From Streptomyces sp. NBC_00557 (GTDB lineage Bacteria > Actinomycetota > Actinomycetes > Streptomycetales > Streptomycetaceae), in contig NZ_CP107796.1 in the NCBI RefSeq assembly GCF_036345995.1, positions 7,688,001 through 7,752,000 on the forward strand: a stretch of DNA of 64,000 nucleotides. Reading direction: 5' to 3'. Positions 26,030-34,903 of this stretch are shown one piece after another (within the stretch, counting starts at the first letter, position 1; every line of letters starts with the position of its first letter). The notes beneath the pieces were generated by a model that ran no database searches, had not been told where the DNA came from, and worked only from the letters and a program-made list of their open reading frames with translations. A program made the translations under genes and the position numbers.

Positions 26030-26492
26030 GAACGTAGAGAAAACGTGCGCCCGCCGAAGTGGCCGCGGTCACCATCACGCGCGTTCCAGGCGAATTGTGA
26101 GAAGAGCCACCGGGGCCACCCACGGGACGCGTCCCGGCGCCCGGTCCGTCGCCGGAACGGCGGGTGCGCACGGCCGGACCGCGCCGCTCACCTGTCGTCG
26201 GCCGGACACCGGCATCCGGGGTGATGATGGGAGAAGGGATGAACTGGTTGGTGCTTGCGGTGCCCCGGCCGGCCGTCGAGGGCGGGCGCACCGTCTGCCG
26301 GTCCGGAGCCTCTTGGGCACTCGCCCCGCCGACATCCGGATTGAGGTGCACGATGGTGGGGTGACACTCGACGGCCGGGTCCGGGAGACCGCCCCGAGCC
26401 CGCTCGCCGCCCGCCCGGCGCACTCCGGCCCGGCGAGGGGTACGTGAAGGGGAGGCGACGAAGCCGTCGGTGCGCGTAAGGAGGCGGTGACG
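26030..26492. other. Gap of 463 bases; promoter region and a BON-like scar
   Basis: This gap lies between the divergent hydrolase and membrane-protein genes. It holds a short coding-like scar (separate entry at 26310) and an AAGGAGG at its right end serving the next gene. I see no other gene in it. Confidence 0.5.
26310..26415 (+). pseudogene. BON-domain fragment
   Basis: One frame reads LLGTRPADIRIEVHDGGVTL followed by DGRVRETAPSPLAAR. The phrase 'I-x-V-x-x-G-x-V-T-L-x-G-x-V' is the core of a BON domain, as found at the end of CBS-BON proteins in Streptomyces. There is no upstream start or CBS domain and the frame closes soon after, so it is a residual 3' fragment. Confidence 0.45.
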
Positions 26493-27095
26493 ATGACCCG
26501 GACACCTCCCACGACGGTCACACCCGTACGGCTGTGGCGCTGGCGCAGCAACCCGCTCAGGCGGCACAGCGACGTCGTCGAGGCCTGGATCGTCCTGGTG
26601 ACCTGGGTGCTCGCCGTGCTCGGCGGCGCCGCTGCCGGGCTCGCCGCGGCCGAGACCTCGAGCGCGGCCTTCTCCTCCCGCCAGGCGCAGGTGCATCCGG
26701 TGTCCGCCGTGGTCACCGACGGCGCGGCGCGGACCTCGGCCTCCGGGTCGGGCTACGCCGACGGGCGGGTCTGGGCCACCGTGCGCTGGACGGACGCCCA
26801 CGGCGCCGTGCACACCGACCGGGCGAAGGTCCTGCCCGGCGTCCCCGCCGGGTCCCAGGTGACCGTGTGGACCGACCGCGCGGGCCATGTGGTCTCCCCG
26901 CCCGTCACCGGCGCCGCGGCGGACCTGCAGGCGGCCCTCACCGGCGTGCTCGTCGCCCCGTCGGCCGGCGCGGCGGTCTGGGGTGCGGGATGGGTGGTCC
27001 GCGGCCGGCTGATCAAGCGGCGCATGGCCGAGTGGGACGAGGAGTGGAAGCAGATCGGACCCCGGTGGGGGAATCTCAGCGGGGGACGCGGCTGA
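26493..27095 (+). CDS. Rv1733c-like membrane protein
   Basis: A 200-residue protein. It begins with basic VRLWRWRSNPLRRHSDVVEA, then a helix (WIVLVTWVLAVLGGAAAGLA), an extracytoplasmic beta-rich part (VWATVRWTDAHGAVHTDRAK, then VPAGSQVTVWTDRAGHVV) and a second helix before a basic WDEEWKQIGPRW tail. This two-helix plan with the R-W-R-S-N-P-L-R-R start matches Rv1733c-family proteins of Streptomyces. The role is unknown. ATG 26493 sits 8 bases after AAGGAGG, better placed than GTG 26487. Confidence 0.8.
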   Translation: MTRTPPTTVTPVRLWRWRSNPLRRHSDVVEAWIVLVTWVLAVLGGAAAGLAAAETSSAAFSSRQAQVHPVSAVVTDGAARTSASGSGYADGRVWATVRWTDAHGAVHTDRAKVLPGVPAGSQVTVWTDRAGHVVSPPVTGAAADLQAALTGVLVAPSAGAAVWGAGWVVRGRLIKRRMAEWDEEWKQIGPRWGNLSGGRG

Positions 27096-27526
27096 CCTGC
27101 GCCCCCGCGGCGTCGCCGCACAGTGCGGGCCAGGAAGCGAGGACGGCGCGGCGGACGGCTGCGTGCCAGGGCGGGAAGGGCCACCCGCTTCTCGCGGATC
27201 CGGATTGCGCGGTGCACGGCTGCGAGCCGCTTCCCCGCGTCTGTTCTCGGTCCTTCCCGCCACCACCAGCACACCACGGAATCCGCCGTCCCACCAGGCC
27301 TGGTCACCCTGCACGACCGGATTCCCGCAGGGACGGTCACCCGACAGGGTGCGCTCCGGCTCGTCGGTCACAGGGCCCGGTCGTCGCGGAGCGCGCTGCC
27401 CCGCGTCTGTGCGGCCCGGCTCCGGCGCCGCGCACAACCTCTGGCCCTCCTCGCGTGTCCAGTACATGATCAACCGGCCGTTGACGGGCCGGGTCGTGTC
27501 CCGCGCCTTTCGAGGAGAGTCCCATA
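27096..27526. other. Gap of 431 bases without a supported gene
   Basis: Both strands were read. All frames are short or have arginine/proline-rich, non-coding composition. The right end carries GAGGAGAG as the ribosome site of the following gene, and a promoter for it must lie here, but I could not identify one. Confidence 0.4.
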
Positions 27527-28786
27527 GTGCGCTCAGCCTTCCGCCCCGCAGCGACCTGCGTGGCCGCCACCGCGATCGGAATCGGCTTCCCGCTGCTCGC
27601 CGCGCCCGTGGCGCACGCCGAGGACACCGCCCCCGATCTGGTGGTCTCGGCGCTGCCCGCCGCCGCGCCCAAGCCGGGCGAGGTGTACGACCGGTCCGTC
27701 ACCGTCACCAACAAGGGCACGGCGGCCGCGGACGGGCTGACCTTCCGGATCCGGCTGACCCGCGGCCTCGACTTCCCGGCACACGTCGACGGGTGCACGT
27801 ACTCCACCGACCCCGACCAGGTCAGGCAGGCGCTGTGCCGGCTGGACACGGTCGTCGAGCCCGGCGCCTCCGTCACCGTGCCCGTACGGTTCAAGGCGCT
27901 GCCCAAGGCCCTGATGGAGGCCGTCGAGTACGGCACGAGCCCCACCGGCGCGGCTCCGGGCGAGGGCTACGACGACAGCTACCGGCTGCTGAACCTCACC
28001 GCGGACAACACCGCCGACCTGCACGCGGAGGGCGACCTGGCCGAGGGCGCGCCCGGCAGCAGGGTGAGCGTCACGGCGACGCTGCGCAACGACGGTCCCG
28101 GCTGGATCCGGAACCAGCAGAGCGACGACCAGCCGGCCCTCATGGTGCGGATCCCGAAGGGCACCGTGGCCGTCGACGTGCCCGAGGACTGCCTGCCGTT
28201 CGCGATCGACGGCCCGACCGGTCCGTCCGGGCCCGGTCACGCGGTGTACGTGTGCTCACCCGCGGACCACACCTTCGAGGTCGACCAGTCCTTCGACTAC
28301 ACCTTCGTCCTCAAGATCGGCAAGAAGGCCCAGGACACCCAGGGCGAGGTGACGGTCAGCTCCGTGTACGGCATCCACCCGGACTTCGACAGGAACCCGG
28401 CGAACGACACGGCCTACCTGAACGTCGGCGTGACCCGCGACGGCGGCCCGGGCACCAGCACCTCCGGCGGCGGCACGAACGGCGGGAACTCCGGCGACGG
28501 CGGCGCCGCTTCGGGCAGCGGGGGCAACGACCCGCACGGCCAGTCGACCGGCGGTTCGGGAACCACGGGTACCACGGGCACCACAGGAACCACGGGCACG
28601 ACCGGCACGACGGGCACGACCGGCGCCTCGGCGGCGTCCGGAACGCCGGGTGCGTCGGGCTCCGGCGGCAGCCTCGCGGCGACGGGCAGCGACGGCATGC
28701 CGGTGCTGGCCGCGGGCGCGGTGGCCGTGACGGCGGTGGGCGCGCTGGTGCTGGCGGCCGTGCGTCGCCGGCCGGCCGCGAAGTGA
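27527..28786 (+). CDS. LAxTG-anchored, secreted repeat-domain surface protein
   Basis: A 419-residue protein with a signal peptide (ATAIGIGFPLLAAPVAHAED), two extracellular beta-sandwich domains (VSALPAAAPKPGEVYDRSVT, TNKGTAAADGLTFRIRL; then GSRVSVTATLRNDGPGWI), a Gly/Ser/Thr-rich linker with seven 9-base Gly-Thr-Thr repeats (28562-28624), and the sorting signal SLAATGSDG, a hydrophobic helix and RRRPAAK. LAxTG is the signal used by class E sortases in Streptomyces, so the protein should be wall-anchored. GTG 27527 follows GAGGAGAG. The binding partner is unknown. Confidence 0.82.
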   Translation: MRSAFRPAATCVAATAIGIGFPLLAAPVAHAEDTAPDLVVSALPAAAPKPGEVYDRSVTVTNKGTAAADGLTFRIRLTRGLDFPAHVDGCTYSTDPDQVRQALCRLDTVVEPGASVTVPVRFKALPKALMEAVEYGTSPTGAAPGEGYDDSYRLLNLTADNTADLHAEGDLAEGAPGSRVSVTATLRNDGPGWIRNQQSDDQPALMVRIPKGTVAVDVPEDCLPFAIDGPTGPSGPGHAVYVCSPADHTFEVDQSFDYTFVLKIGKKAQDTQGEVTVSSVYGIHPDFDRNPANDTAYLNVGVTRDGGPGTSTSGGGTNGGNSGDGGAASGSGGNDPHGQSTGGSGTTGTTGTTGTTGTTGTTGTTGASAASGTPGASGSGGSLAATGSDGMPVLAAGAVAVTAVGALVLAAVRRRPAAK

Positions 28787-28813
28787 ACCCGGCCGGGGCG
28801 TTCGCCGTACGAC

Positions 28814-29224
28814 TCACGCCTTGCGCAGGACGACGAGGAGCACCAGCAGCACGGTCGCCCCGGCGGCCGTGCCATGGGCGACCACGGCCGTGAGCGGGAA
28901 GTGCCGTTCGGCCGTGGCGGCCCCGTGGGAATGGCGGCCGGAACTGGGCAGCCAGCGCAGCAGCATCATGAAGCCGAACGCGGCCACGATCAGCACCACC
29001 GCGCACGCGGCCCAGGCCGAACTCCGCACGCCGCCCACCACATAGGCGGTCCAGGCGGCCAGCCCGGCCACGGCCAGGGCCACATGCCCGAGCACGAGCC
29101 ACAGCGGCAGTCGCGTCACACCGGGCGTACGCTGCCGCAGACCGCCGTGCCGCACCCAGACCGTGGCGAGGTATCCGCCGAGTCCGGCGGTCAGCAGCCA
29201 CGCGCACAGAACGAAGCCACGCAT
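28814..29224 (-). CDS. Four-helix integral membrane protein, hypothetical
   Basis: A 136-residue protein with four hydrophobic helices: FVLCAWLLTAGLGGYLATVW, LWLVLGHVALAVAGLAAWTA, WAACAVVLIVAAFGFMMLL and the terminal AAGATVLLVLLVVLRKA. A histidine pair occurs at GRHSHG before the last helix. There is no family I can name with confidence. ATG 29224 has GGAGGGGG upstream. It converges with the LAxTG gene, 27 bases away. Confidence 0.75.
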   Translation of the reverse strand: MRGFVLCAWLLTAGLGGYLATVWVRHGGLRQRTPGVTRLPLWLVLGHVALAVAGLAAWTAYVVGGVRSSAWAACAVVLIVAAFGFMMLLRWLPSSGRHSHGAATAERHFPLTAVVAHGTAAGATVLLVLLVVLRKA

Positions 29225-29475
29225 ACGTCCCGCCCCCTCCTGTCTCCGACCGGCCTGTGACGGCGTCAGGCCCGCGTGACTCAGCACACCGCACAGAGCA
29301 GGAGGACTCCGGACATCCATCCGCCGATTCACCCGTAGGGATGAAAAGTGGTGCTGCCGTCCCACGGGCCGCCGGAAGAATGCAAGAGCGCGCCGTTCAG
29401 GCCGCGGCCGACCGCGGACCGCCCCGGCCTCGCCCGGCCATTGAGCACCACCACCGGGCCTCGTACGCTCTCCCG

Positions 29476-29907
29476 ATGGGACACGACGATCTGCCGGTGC
29501 TCGAACTCGCCTTTCCCGGACCGGAACGCGACCGTGGCGTCGCGGCGATCCTGAGCGGGGAGAAGACCGCGCTCACGGGCCTTGCGGAGATCTACGAGCA
29601 CGCGGGTGAGGCGGTGCCCCGCCCCGGCGAGCGGTTCTCGGTACTCGACTCCGAGGGGCGTCCGGCCGTCACCATCGAGGTCGTCGACGTACGGGGCGTA
29701 CCCGTCCGGGAGATCGACGACGACTTCGCGCGCGCCGAAGGGCGCGGCTACCGCGACGCGAAGGAGTGGCGGGCCGCCCACGAGGAGTTCTTCCGGAGCG
29801 CCGGAGTGAGCGAGTTCCTGGGGCACACGCCCGTCATCGACGACGACACCCTCGTCGTCGCCGAGCGCTTCCGGGTGGTCGAGGCCGGCGCCCCGCGCGA
29901 CCGCTGA
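29476..29907 (+). CDS. ASCH domain-containing protein
   Basis: A 143-residue protein with the ASCH/PUA-like pattern: LELAFPGPERDRGVAAILSG, EKTALTGLAEIY, PRPGERFSVLDSEGRPAVTI, EVVDVRGVPVREID and the C-terminal DAKEWRAAHEEFF. ASCH domains bind RNA or act as amidohydrolases on modified nucleosides; which applies is not visible. ATG 29476 is the first start within the conserved region. The 250-base gap before it shows no gene. Confidence 0.82.
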   Translation: MGHDDLPVLELAFPGPERDRGVAAILSGEKTALTGLAEIYEHAGEAVPRPGERFSVLDSEGRPAVTIEVVDVRGVPVREIDDDFARAEGRGYRDAKEWRAAHEEFFRSAGVSEFLGHTPVIDDDTLVVAERFRVVEAGAPRDR

Positions 29908-29934
29908 GCGCATCCGGCTGACCGACGGGAACCG

Positions 29935-29952
29935 GGGGAGGGACACCTCCCC
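29935..29952. terminator. Short hairpin after the ASCH gene
   Basis: GGGGAGG and CCTCCCC pair around a GACA loop (7 bp), 28 bases after the ASCH gene stop. It is short and lacks a T-tract, so termination is plausible rather than certain. Confidence 0.45.
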
Positions 29953-30069
29953 GATCCCGCGGCGATGTCAGGAGGAACGCCGTCTTGCCCCGGGCCGCCC
30001 CGCCCACTTCAATGCTCCTACCTCCCACAGGAGAACACCTGTCCCACACATCCAGTGAAGGGGTTCTTC

Positions 30070-30942
30070 TTGACCGCCCTACGCGTCACCGCCGTCACCG
30101 CGGCTGCCTGCGCCACCGTGCTCGCCGTCGCGCTGCCCTCCTCCGCGATCAACTCCTACAACGCCACGCCCGCGCCCGAACGCACCGAGGTCGGGGCGCT
30201 CGTGGCCACCTGGGACGACGACAACGACCCGGCGACCCCGGACCGCGTCGACTGGGTGTGTTCCGGCACGATGATCGACGCCAACACCTTCCTGACCGCC
30301 GCGCACTGCACCAGCGACTGGCCGGCCGGCGTCCGCTTCTACGTCTCGCTCGACCAGGACGTCCAGTCCGGGCTCGACGCCGCCGCGAAGAAGTACCCGG
30401 GCGACCCCGCCGCCCAGGCGAACGCCGTCGCCGTCGAGGGCGTCGCGCACACCCACCCCGACTATCCGGGCCCCGCCTCCGACCCGCACGACATGGCGGT
30501 GATCGAACTGCCCGCCGCGAAGGTCGCCTCGCGCTGGTCCTTCACTCCGGCCGCCCTGCCGACGGCCGGTCAACTGGGGGCGCTCGCACCGCAGGGCCTG
30601 AACTCCACCGACTGGTTCGTGGCCGGGTACGGCACCCAGGAGGCCGCCAACGGGCCCGGTGGCCAGACCCACCCCGGCGGCGGCGTCCGCATGAAGGCGC
30701 CCCTGACCTTCGACGCCCTCAACCCGTCCTGGGTCCGGCTCGCCATGACGGCTCCGCAGGGCAACGGCGGTGCCTGCTACGGCGACTCGGGCGGCCCCAA
30801 CTTCATGGTCGTCGGCGGCAGGAACGTCCTCGCCGCCACGACCATCACCGGAGACACCCCCTGCTACGCCACCAACGTCGCCTACCGCCTCGACACCCCG
30901 GGCGCCCGGTCCTTCCTGGCGCCGTTCGTGAAGCTGCCCTGA
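30070..30942 (+). CDS. Secreted trypsin-like serine protease (S1 family)
   Basis: A 290-residue protein with a signal peptide (VTAVTAAACATVLAVALPSS, cleavage near SSA) and the catalytic triad in order: His in FLTAAHCT, Asp in SDPHDMAVIEL and Ser in CYGDSGGPNF, with the CxxxxxxxAAHC and CYGDSGGP disulfide pattern. Substrate preference cannot be set. TTG 30070 is chosen because AAGGGG stands six bases upstream and the basic-hydrophobic leader starts there; GTG 30055 is the alternative. A strong terminator follows. Confidence 0.85.
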   Translation: MTALRVTAVTAAACATVLAVALPSSAINSYNATPAPERTEVGALVATWDDDNDPATPDRVDWVCSGTMIDANTFLTAAHCTSDWPAGVRFYVSLDQDVQSGLDAAAKKYPGDPAAQANAVAVEGVAHTHPDYPGPASDPHDMAVIELPAAKVASRWSFTPAALPTAGQLGALAPQGLNSTDWFVAGYGTQEAANGPGGQTHPGGGVRMKAPLTFDALNPSWVRLAMTAPQGNGGACYGDSGGPNFMVVGGRNVLAATTITGDTPCYATNVAYRLDTPGARSFLAPFVKLP

Positions 30943-31267
30943 CGCTCGACGCCCCGCGCGGAGAGGGAGGCCGACGGCGGAGGGGTGATGCGATGGACGC
31001 AAGGGAGCGGCGCCGCCGGGCCAGTGGGGGAACCCGCGGCCGGCGGCGCCGCTCCCTCTTGCTTGCCTGCGGCCGGTGGGCCACCCGACGCGCCGCCCCG
31101 GGCGCCAGCGTCAGTCCCGGGAGCGGCCGAGCAGGACGCGCCGGTGACCGCGGTGCCGATCAGGCCGCCCGGGTGATCAGCACATGGCACGGCCGGGGAA
31201 CTCGGAGGGGTCCCGGAACGTCGATCATGATGGACGCGCTGAGTGTGAACGGCTGCGGAGGACGTCG
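30943..31267. other. Gap of 325 bases with a terminator and leader of the TerD gene
   Basis: The gap holds the hairpin listed at 31002 and, just before 31268, the GGAGG ribosome site of the TerD-fusion gene. No gene is supported on either strand. Confidence 0.5.
31002..31057. terminator. Terminator with an 18-bp perfect stem
   Basis: AGGGAGCGGCGCCGCCGG (31002-31019) and its exact complement (31040-31057) enclose a 20-base loop; the stem ends in CTCCCTCTT on the right. It lies 60 bases after the protease gene and should end its transcript. Confidence 0.8.
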
Positions 31268-32431
31268 ATGGGTGTGTCCCTGACCAAGGGCGGCAATGTG
31301 TCGCTGAGCAAGCAGGCCCCCGGTCTGACCGCGGTGACGGTCGGGCTGGGCTGGCAGGCGAACGCCGGCTGCGAGCCGGACGGCAGCGCCCTGCTGTGCG
31401 ACCGGACGGGAAAGGTGCTCTCCGACGAGCACTTCGTCTTCTTCAACAACCTCACCAGCCCCGACGGCTCGGTCCGCCACTGCGGCAGCGGCGCGCCCGT
31501 CGACGGCGACGACCAGCGGATCGAGGTCGACCTGACCAGGCTTCCGGACGCGGTGGAGAAGATCGTCTTCCCCGTGTCGCTCTACGAAGCCGCGAGCCGG
31601 GGCCAGTCCTTCGCACAGGTGCGGCGGGCGCACATCCGCGTCCTCGACCAGGAGGGCGGCACCGAGCTGGCCCGTTACGACCTCGCCCCTGGCGGCCTGT
31701 CCGCCGAGACCGCGCTGGTCTTCGGCGAGCTGTACCGGCATGGCGCGGAGTGGAAGTTCCGCGCCGTCGGGCAGGGGTACGCCTCGGGGCTCGCCGGCAT
31801 CGCCGCCGACTACGGCGTGGCCGTGCCCGAGGACGCCTTGCCGGGCCCGGCGCCGGCCCCCGCCGCCGTACCGGGGGCACACGCGGGTGCCCCCATGCCG
31901 CCCGCACCGCAGACGTCCGCCGACCCGTACCAGCCCCCGGCACCGCAGACGCCCGCCGACCCCTACCAGCCGTCCGTCCCACCGAGCCCGCCGGCCGCCG
32001 CTGCCCCCGCGCCGGACCCGGCGGCCCCCGCGTCCCCGTACACCACTGGGAGTTCCAGCGTGACCTGCTTCTTCGACCCCCATCACGGCCCCGGCATGAC
32101 GACCGTCACGTGGTCGCCGCAGTGGGGCGTGCCCCGGCCCGTCCAGACCTGCGCCGCCTGCGCACAGCGTGTGCAGACCACGGTGCCGCCGTTCTACACC
32201 CCGCCCCAGCAGGGTTATCCGCAGCCCGTGCCGCAGGGTTATCCGCAGCAGGGCTACCCGCAGCCGTACGGCGACCACGACCATCACCACCACGACGGGG
32301 GCGGCAGGCGTTTCGGCGCGGGGGCGCTCATCGGCGCAGGTGCGGCGGGCCTCATCGGCGGCGCGCTGCTCAACGAGGCGTTCGACGACGACGAACCGGA
32401 CGTCGTGGTGAACAACTTCTACGAGGACTGA
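31268..32431 (+). CDS. TerD domain protein with a histidine/glycine-rich C-terminal extension
   Basis: A 387-residue protein. Residues 1-185 are a TerD domain (GVSLTKGGNVSLSKQAPGL, TVGLGWQ, FVFFNNLTSPDGSVRH, DDQRIEVDLTRLPDAVEKIV, FAQVRRAHIRVLDQEGG, ARYDLAP), with the acidic calcium-binding loops usual in this stress family. A proline/alanine linker follows, then a CAAC-containing segment (PVQTCAACAQRVQ), GYPQ repeats, a HDHHHHD cluster and a glycine-rich end resembling a membrane-inserting stretch. GGAGG lies six bases before ATG 31268. TerD proteins associate with tellurite and other stress responses; the tail could bind metal. Confidence 0.85.
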   Translation: MGVSLTKGGNVSLSKQAPGLTAVTVGLGWQANAGCEPDGSALLCDRTGKVLSDEHFVFFNNLTSPDGSVRHCGSGAPVDGDDQRIEVDLTRLPDAVEKIVFPVSLYEAASRGQSFAQVRRAHIRVLDQEGGTELARYDLAPGGLSAETALVFGELYRHGAEWKFRAVGQGYASGLAGIAADYGVAVPEDALPGPAPAPAAVPGAHAGAPMPPAPQTSADPYQPPAPQTPADPYQPSVPPSPPAAAAPAPDPAAPASPYTTGSSSVTCFFDPHHGPGMTTVTWSPQWGVPRPVQTCAACAQRVQTTVPPFYTPPQQGYPQPVPQGYPQQGYPQPYGDHDHHHHDGGGRRFGAGALIGAGAAGLIGGALLNEAFDDDEPDVVVNNFYED

Positions 32432-32545
32432 GTCCTCGGACCGGCCGGGCCGTCCCGGCGAGGCCCGGAGCCGTGACCGGGCGCCTACAGTGGGTGGGCG
32501 CAGACGAGTCGCCGGTGACGGCGAGGGCGGGGACGGGAGAGGACT

Positions 32546-32908
32546 GTGCCGGAGAACGCCGCGGGCTTCGAGGACCCGTCCGCCGAGGTGCTCGCCGAGG
32601 CCGCCGCGGCGTTCGGTCTGCTCGCCTCCCCCGCCCGGCTGCATCTGATGTGGGCCCTGGCGGAGGGTGAGAGCGATGTCACGCATCTCGCCGACCGGGT
32701 GGGCGGAGCGCTGCCCGCGGTCAGCCAGCACCTGGCGAAACTGAAGCTCGCCGGACTCGTCGGCTCGCGCCGGGAGGGCCGGCGGCAGGTCTACTTCATA
32801 GGCGACCCGGACGTCGTGGCGCTGGTCCGGCTGATGGTGGAGCAGCTGACCGCGCGCTCCGCGCAGGCGCCGGCCCCGGTCCGCCCGCTGCGTCGGAGCG
32901 GTGGCTGA
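32546..32908 (+). CDS. ArsR/SmtB family transcriptional regulator
   Basis: A 120-residue winged helix protein: AFGLLASPARLHLMWALAEG, then ESDVTHLADRVGGALPAVSQ, HLAKLKLAGLVGSRREGRRQ and VYFIGDPDVVALVRLM. No Cys-x-Cys metal motif is seen in helix 3 and there are no His clusters, so the effector may not be a classical metal. The GTG start follows GGGAGAGGACT. The target is unknown; palindromes lie just downstream at 32957-32994. Confidence 0.85.
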   Translation: MPENAAGFEDPSAEVLAEAAAAFGLLASPARLHLMWALAEGESDVTHLADRVGGALPAVSQHLAKLKLAGLVGSRREGRRQVYFIGDPDVVALVRLMVEQLTARSAQAPAPVRPLRRSGG

Positions 32909-32956
32909 GCACCCCGCGACCGGGGCCGCCGATGCGGTGCCGGGTGCTGTCAGTGT

Positions 32957-32994
32957 GGTGTGGCTCACACCTTCATACAGAACACTTATATAAG
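32957..32994. promoter_or_regulatory. Two palindromes in the gap before the LytR-type gene
   Basis: GGTGTG-GCT-CACACC (32957-32971) and CTTATATAAG (32985-32994) are perfect inverted repeats. The second is strikingly AT-rich for this genome. They lie between the ArsR gene and the LytR-type gene at 33175, and could bind the ArsR protein or another regulator. The rest of the 32909-33174 gap holds the promoter and no gene. Confidence 0.4.
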
Positions 32995-33174
32995 GCGCGT
33001 ACACTCCGGCTTCCATACCGTTTGCGGTCCGCACGGCGGTTCCACGAGGTGCCTCGCCTGTGAAGCGTGTGTGTATTTGTGCTGTTCGGGCCCCAGGTTT
33101 GTTAGATTGCGCAACCATGCAAGCAAGGCGGAGCCACGGGCTTCGCCCCGCCGGACCGTTCATGGGAGTGGGAG

Positions 33175-34878
33175 ATGAGCGACCCGTGGGACGGGCCCGC
33201 CGGGCAGGCCACGCGCAGCCGTAGCGCGCGGGTGCCGGGACAGCGCGTGGCCGAGCCCGACGGGACGCGCCAGCCGGGCGGCCGGGCGGCGGCCCGGGCG
33301 GCTGCCCGCGGGCGCGGCACGAGAGGTCGCCGGGCCCGTCCGGTGGGCCGTGCCAAGAAGGCCCTGAAGGGCCTCGGGATCGGCATGTCGGTCGTCATCG
33401 TGGTCACGGCGGGCGCGGGCTGGTGGTTCTACGAGCACCTGAACGGCAACATCCACAGCCTCTCGCTCGACGGCAAGGGCGGCAGCGAGAAGGCCGACGC
33501 CTTCGGCCGCACCCCGATCAACATCCTGGTGATGGGCTCGGACGGCCGCACCAGCGCGGCCGACTGCAAGCTCGGCGGCGGCTGCTCGAAGACCGGGGTG
33601 CAGAGCGGCAGCAACGCGGACGTGGAGATGGTGGTGCACATATCCGCCGACCGCTCCAACGCGACGGTGATGAGCATCCCCCGCGACACCATGACCCAGG
33701 TCCCGGCCTGCAAGGACAGCGAGTCCGGCCGGTCCACGTCCGGCTACTACGGCCAGATCAACAGCGCCCTGCAGTACGGTCCCGCCTGCCAGGTGGCCAC
33801 CGTCCACCAGCTCACCGGCATCCCCATCGACCACTTCGTCAAGCTCGACTTCTCCGGTGTCGTGAAGATGTCCGACGCGGTCGGCGGCGTCTCCGTCTGC
33901 GTCAGCGACGACGTGTACGACACCTACTCCCACCTGAAGCTGTCCAAGGGCACCCACACCCTCAAGGGCGAGGGCGCGCTGGAGTTCGTGCGCTCCCGGC
34001 ACGGCTTCGGCGACGGCAGCGACCTCGGGCGTACGATCTCGCAGCACATCTTCCTCAGCGCGATGATCCGCAAGTTCAAGAGCGCGGGCACGCTCACCGA
34101 CCCGACCGCGGTCTACGGTCTGGCCGACGCCGCCACCAAGGCGCTGACCGTGGACGACGGCCTGGGCAGCGTGAACAAACTGATCTCGCTCGCGGCGGAC
34201 GTGAACAAGGTGCCGACGAAGCGGATGACGTTCACGACCATGCAGACGGCCCCCGACCCGAACAACAAGGACCGGGTGGTGGTCGGCCCGGGCGCCAAGA
34301 CCCTGTTCGCCACCATCGCCGACGACCAGTCGCTGACCACCGGCTCCGGCAAGAAGTCCACGGCGGCCTCGGCGACCGCGAAGGCCACCGCCCCGGCCGT
34401 GCCCGCCTCGCAGATCGCCGTCACCGTGGAGAACGGCACCGCGGTCACCGGCCGCGCCTCGGACATCGCGACCGCGCTCACCGACCAGGGCTTCAGCTCC
34501 GGCACCACCACGGCCAACGCGCCGAGCCCGGCGACGGCCACCACCCTCACCTACGGCACGGGCCAGAAGGCGCAGGCCACGACCGTCGCCAAGGCGCTCG
34601 GACTGCCCGCCTCGCATCTGAAGCAGGGCACCGGCACCGGTCTGACCCTGGTCATCGGCAGCGACTGGACCAGCGGCACCAGCTACCCGGGCGGCGGTTC
34701 CTCGGCGGCACCGGCCGACACCAAGACGGCCGTGGGAGGCGCCCACGCCTCGACCGCCGACCAGGCCAAGACCTGCGCCAAGGTCAGCCCGTACAAGACG
34801 GTCAGCCTCAACGGCGTGGCCATGACCCCGTCCCAGGCGTACGCGGCGGCGCGGGGCAAGCCCGACTCGGACGACTGA
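33175..34878 (+). CDS. LytR-CpsA-Psr family wall-polymer ligase with LytR_C domain
   Basis: A 567-residue membrane protein. A basic cytoplasmic N-terminus of about 65 residues leads to one helix (LGIGMSVVIVVTAGAGWWFY), then the extracytoplasmic LCP domain (INILVMGSDGR, then DVEMVVHISADRSNATVMSI, PRDTMTQVPAC, QINSALQYG, VKLDFSGVVKMSDAVGGVSV, EGALEFVRSRHGFGDGSDLG with its Arg and Asp residues) and a C-terminal LytR_C domain (ITVEN-like AVTVENGTAVTG). Such proteins attach teichoic acids or other glycopolymers to peptidoglycan. GGGAG precedes the ATG. Confidence 0.92.
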   Translation: MSDPWDGPAGQATRSRSARVPGQRVAEPDGTRQPGGRAAARAAARGRGTRGRRARPVGRAKKALKGLGIGMSVVIVVTAGAGWWFYEHLNGNIHSLSLDGKGGSEKADAFGRTPINILVMGSDGRTSAADCKLGGGCSKTGVQSGSNADVEMVVHISADRSNATVMSIPRDTMTQVPACKDSESGRSTSGYYGQINSALQYGPACQVATVHQLTGIPIDHFVKLDFSGVVKMSDAVGGVSVCVSDDVYDTYSHLKLSKGTHTLKGEGALEFVRSRHGFGDGSDLGRTISQHIFLSAMIRKFKSAGTLTDPTAVYGLADAATKALTVDDGLGSVNKLISLAADVNKVPTKRMTFTTMQTAPDPNNKDRVVVGPGAKTLFATIADDQSLTTGSGKKSTAASATAKATAPAVPASQIAVTVENGTAVTGRASDIATALTDQGFSSGTTTANAPSPATATTLTYGTGQKAQATTVAKALGLPASHLKQGTGTGLTLVIGSDWTSGTSYPGGGSSAAPADTKTAVGGAHASTADQAKTCAKVSPYKTVSLNGVAMTPSQAYAAARGKPDSDD

Positions 34879-34903
34879 CCGGCGGGGCCCGCCGCGCCGG
34901 TCA
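34876..34903. terminator. Terminator overlapping two convergent stop codons
   Basis: TGACCGGCG and CGCCGGTCA form a 9-bp perfect stem around a 10-base loop. Its ends are the stop codon of the LytR-type gene and the (complementary) stop codon of the gene at 34901-35134, so it should serve both. Confidence 0.65.

Noticed and set aside
28562..28624. Seven 9-base repeats considered as a CRISPR or regulatory array
   Set aside because: They are continuous, in frame, encode Gly-Thr-Thr linker residues and have no spacers, so they are protein linker repeats.
30943..31267. Possible UspA fragment near 31140-31190
   Set aside because: A short Val/Thr/Pro-rich phrase resembled a stress-protein end but lacks the nucleotide-binding loop and any coding continuity.
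31160..33163. Minus-strand open frame of 667 codons across TerD and ArsR genes
   Set aside because: It spans two plus-strand genes and their gap with no ribosome site and no recognisable domain.
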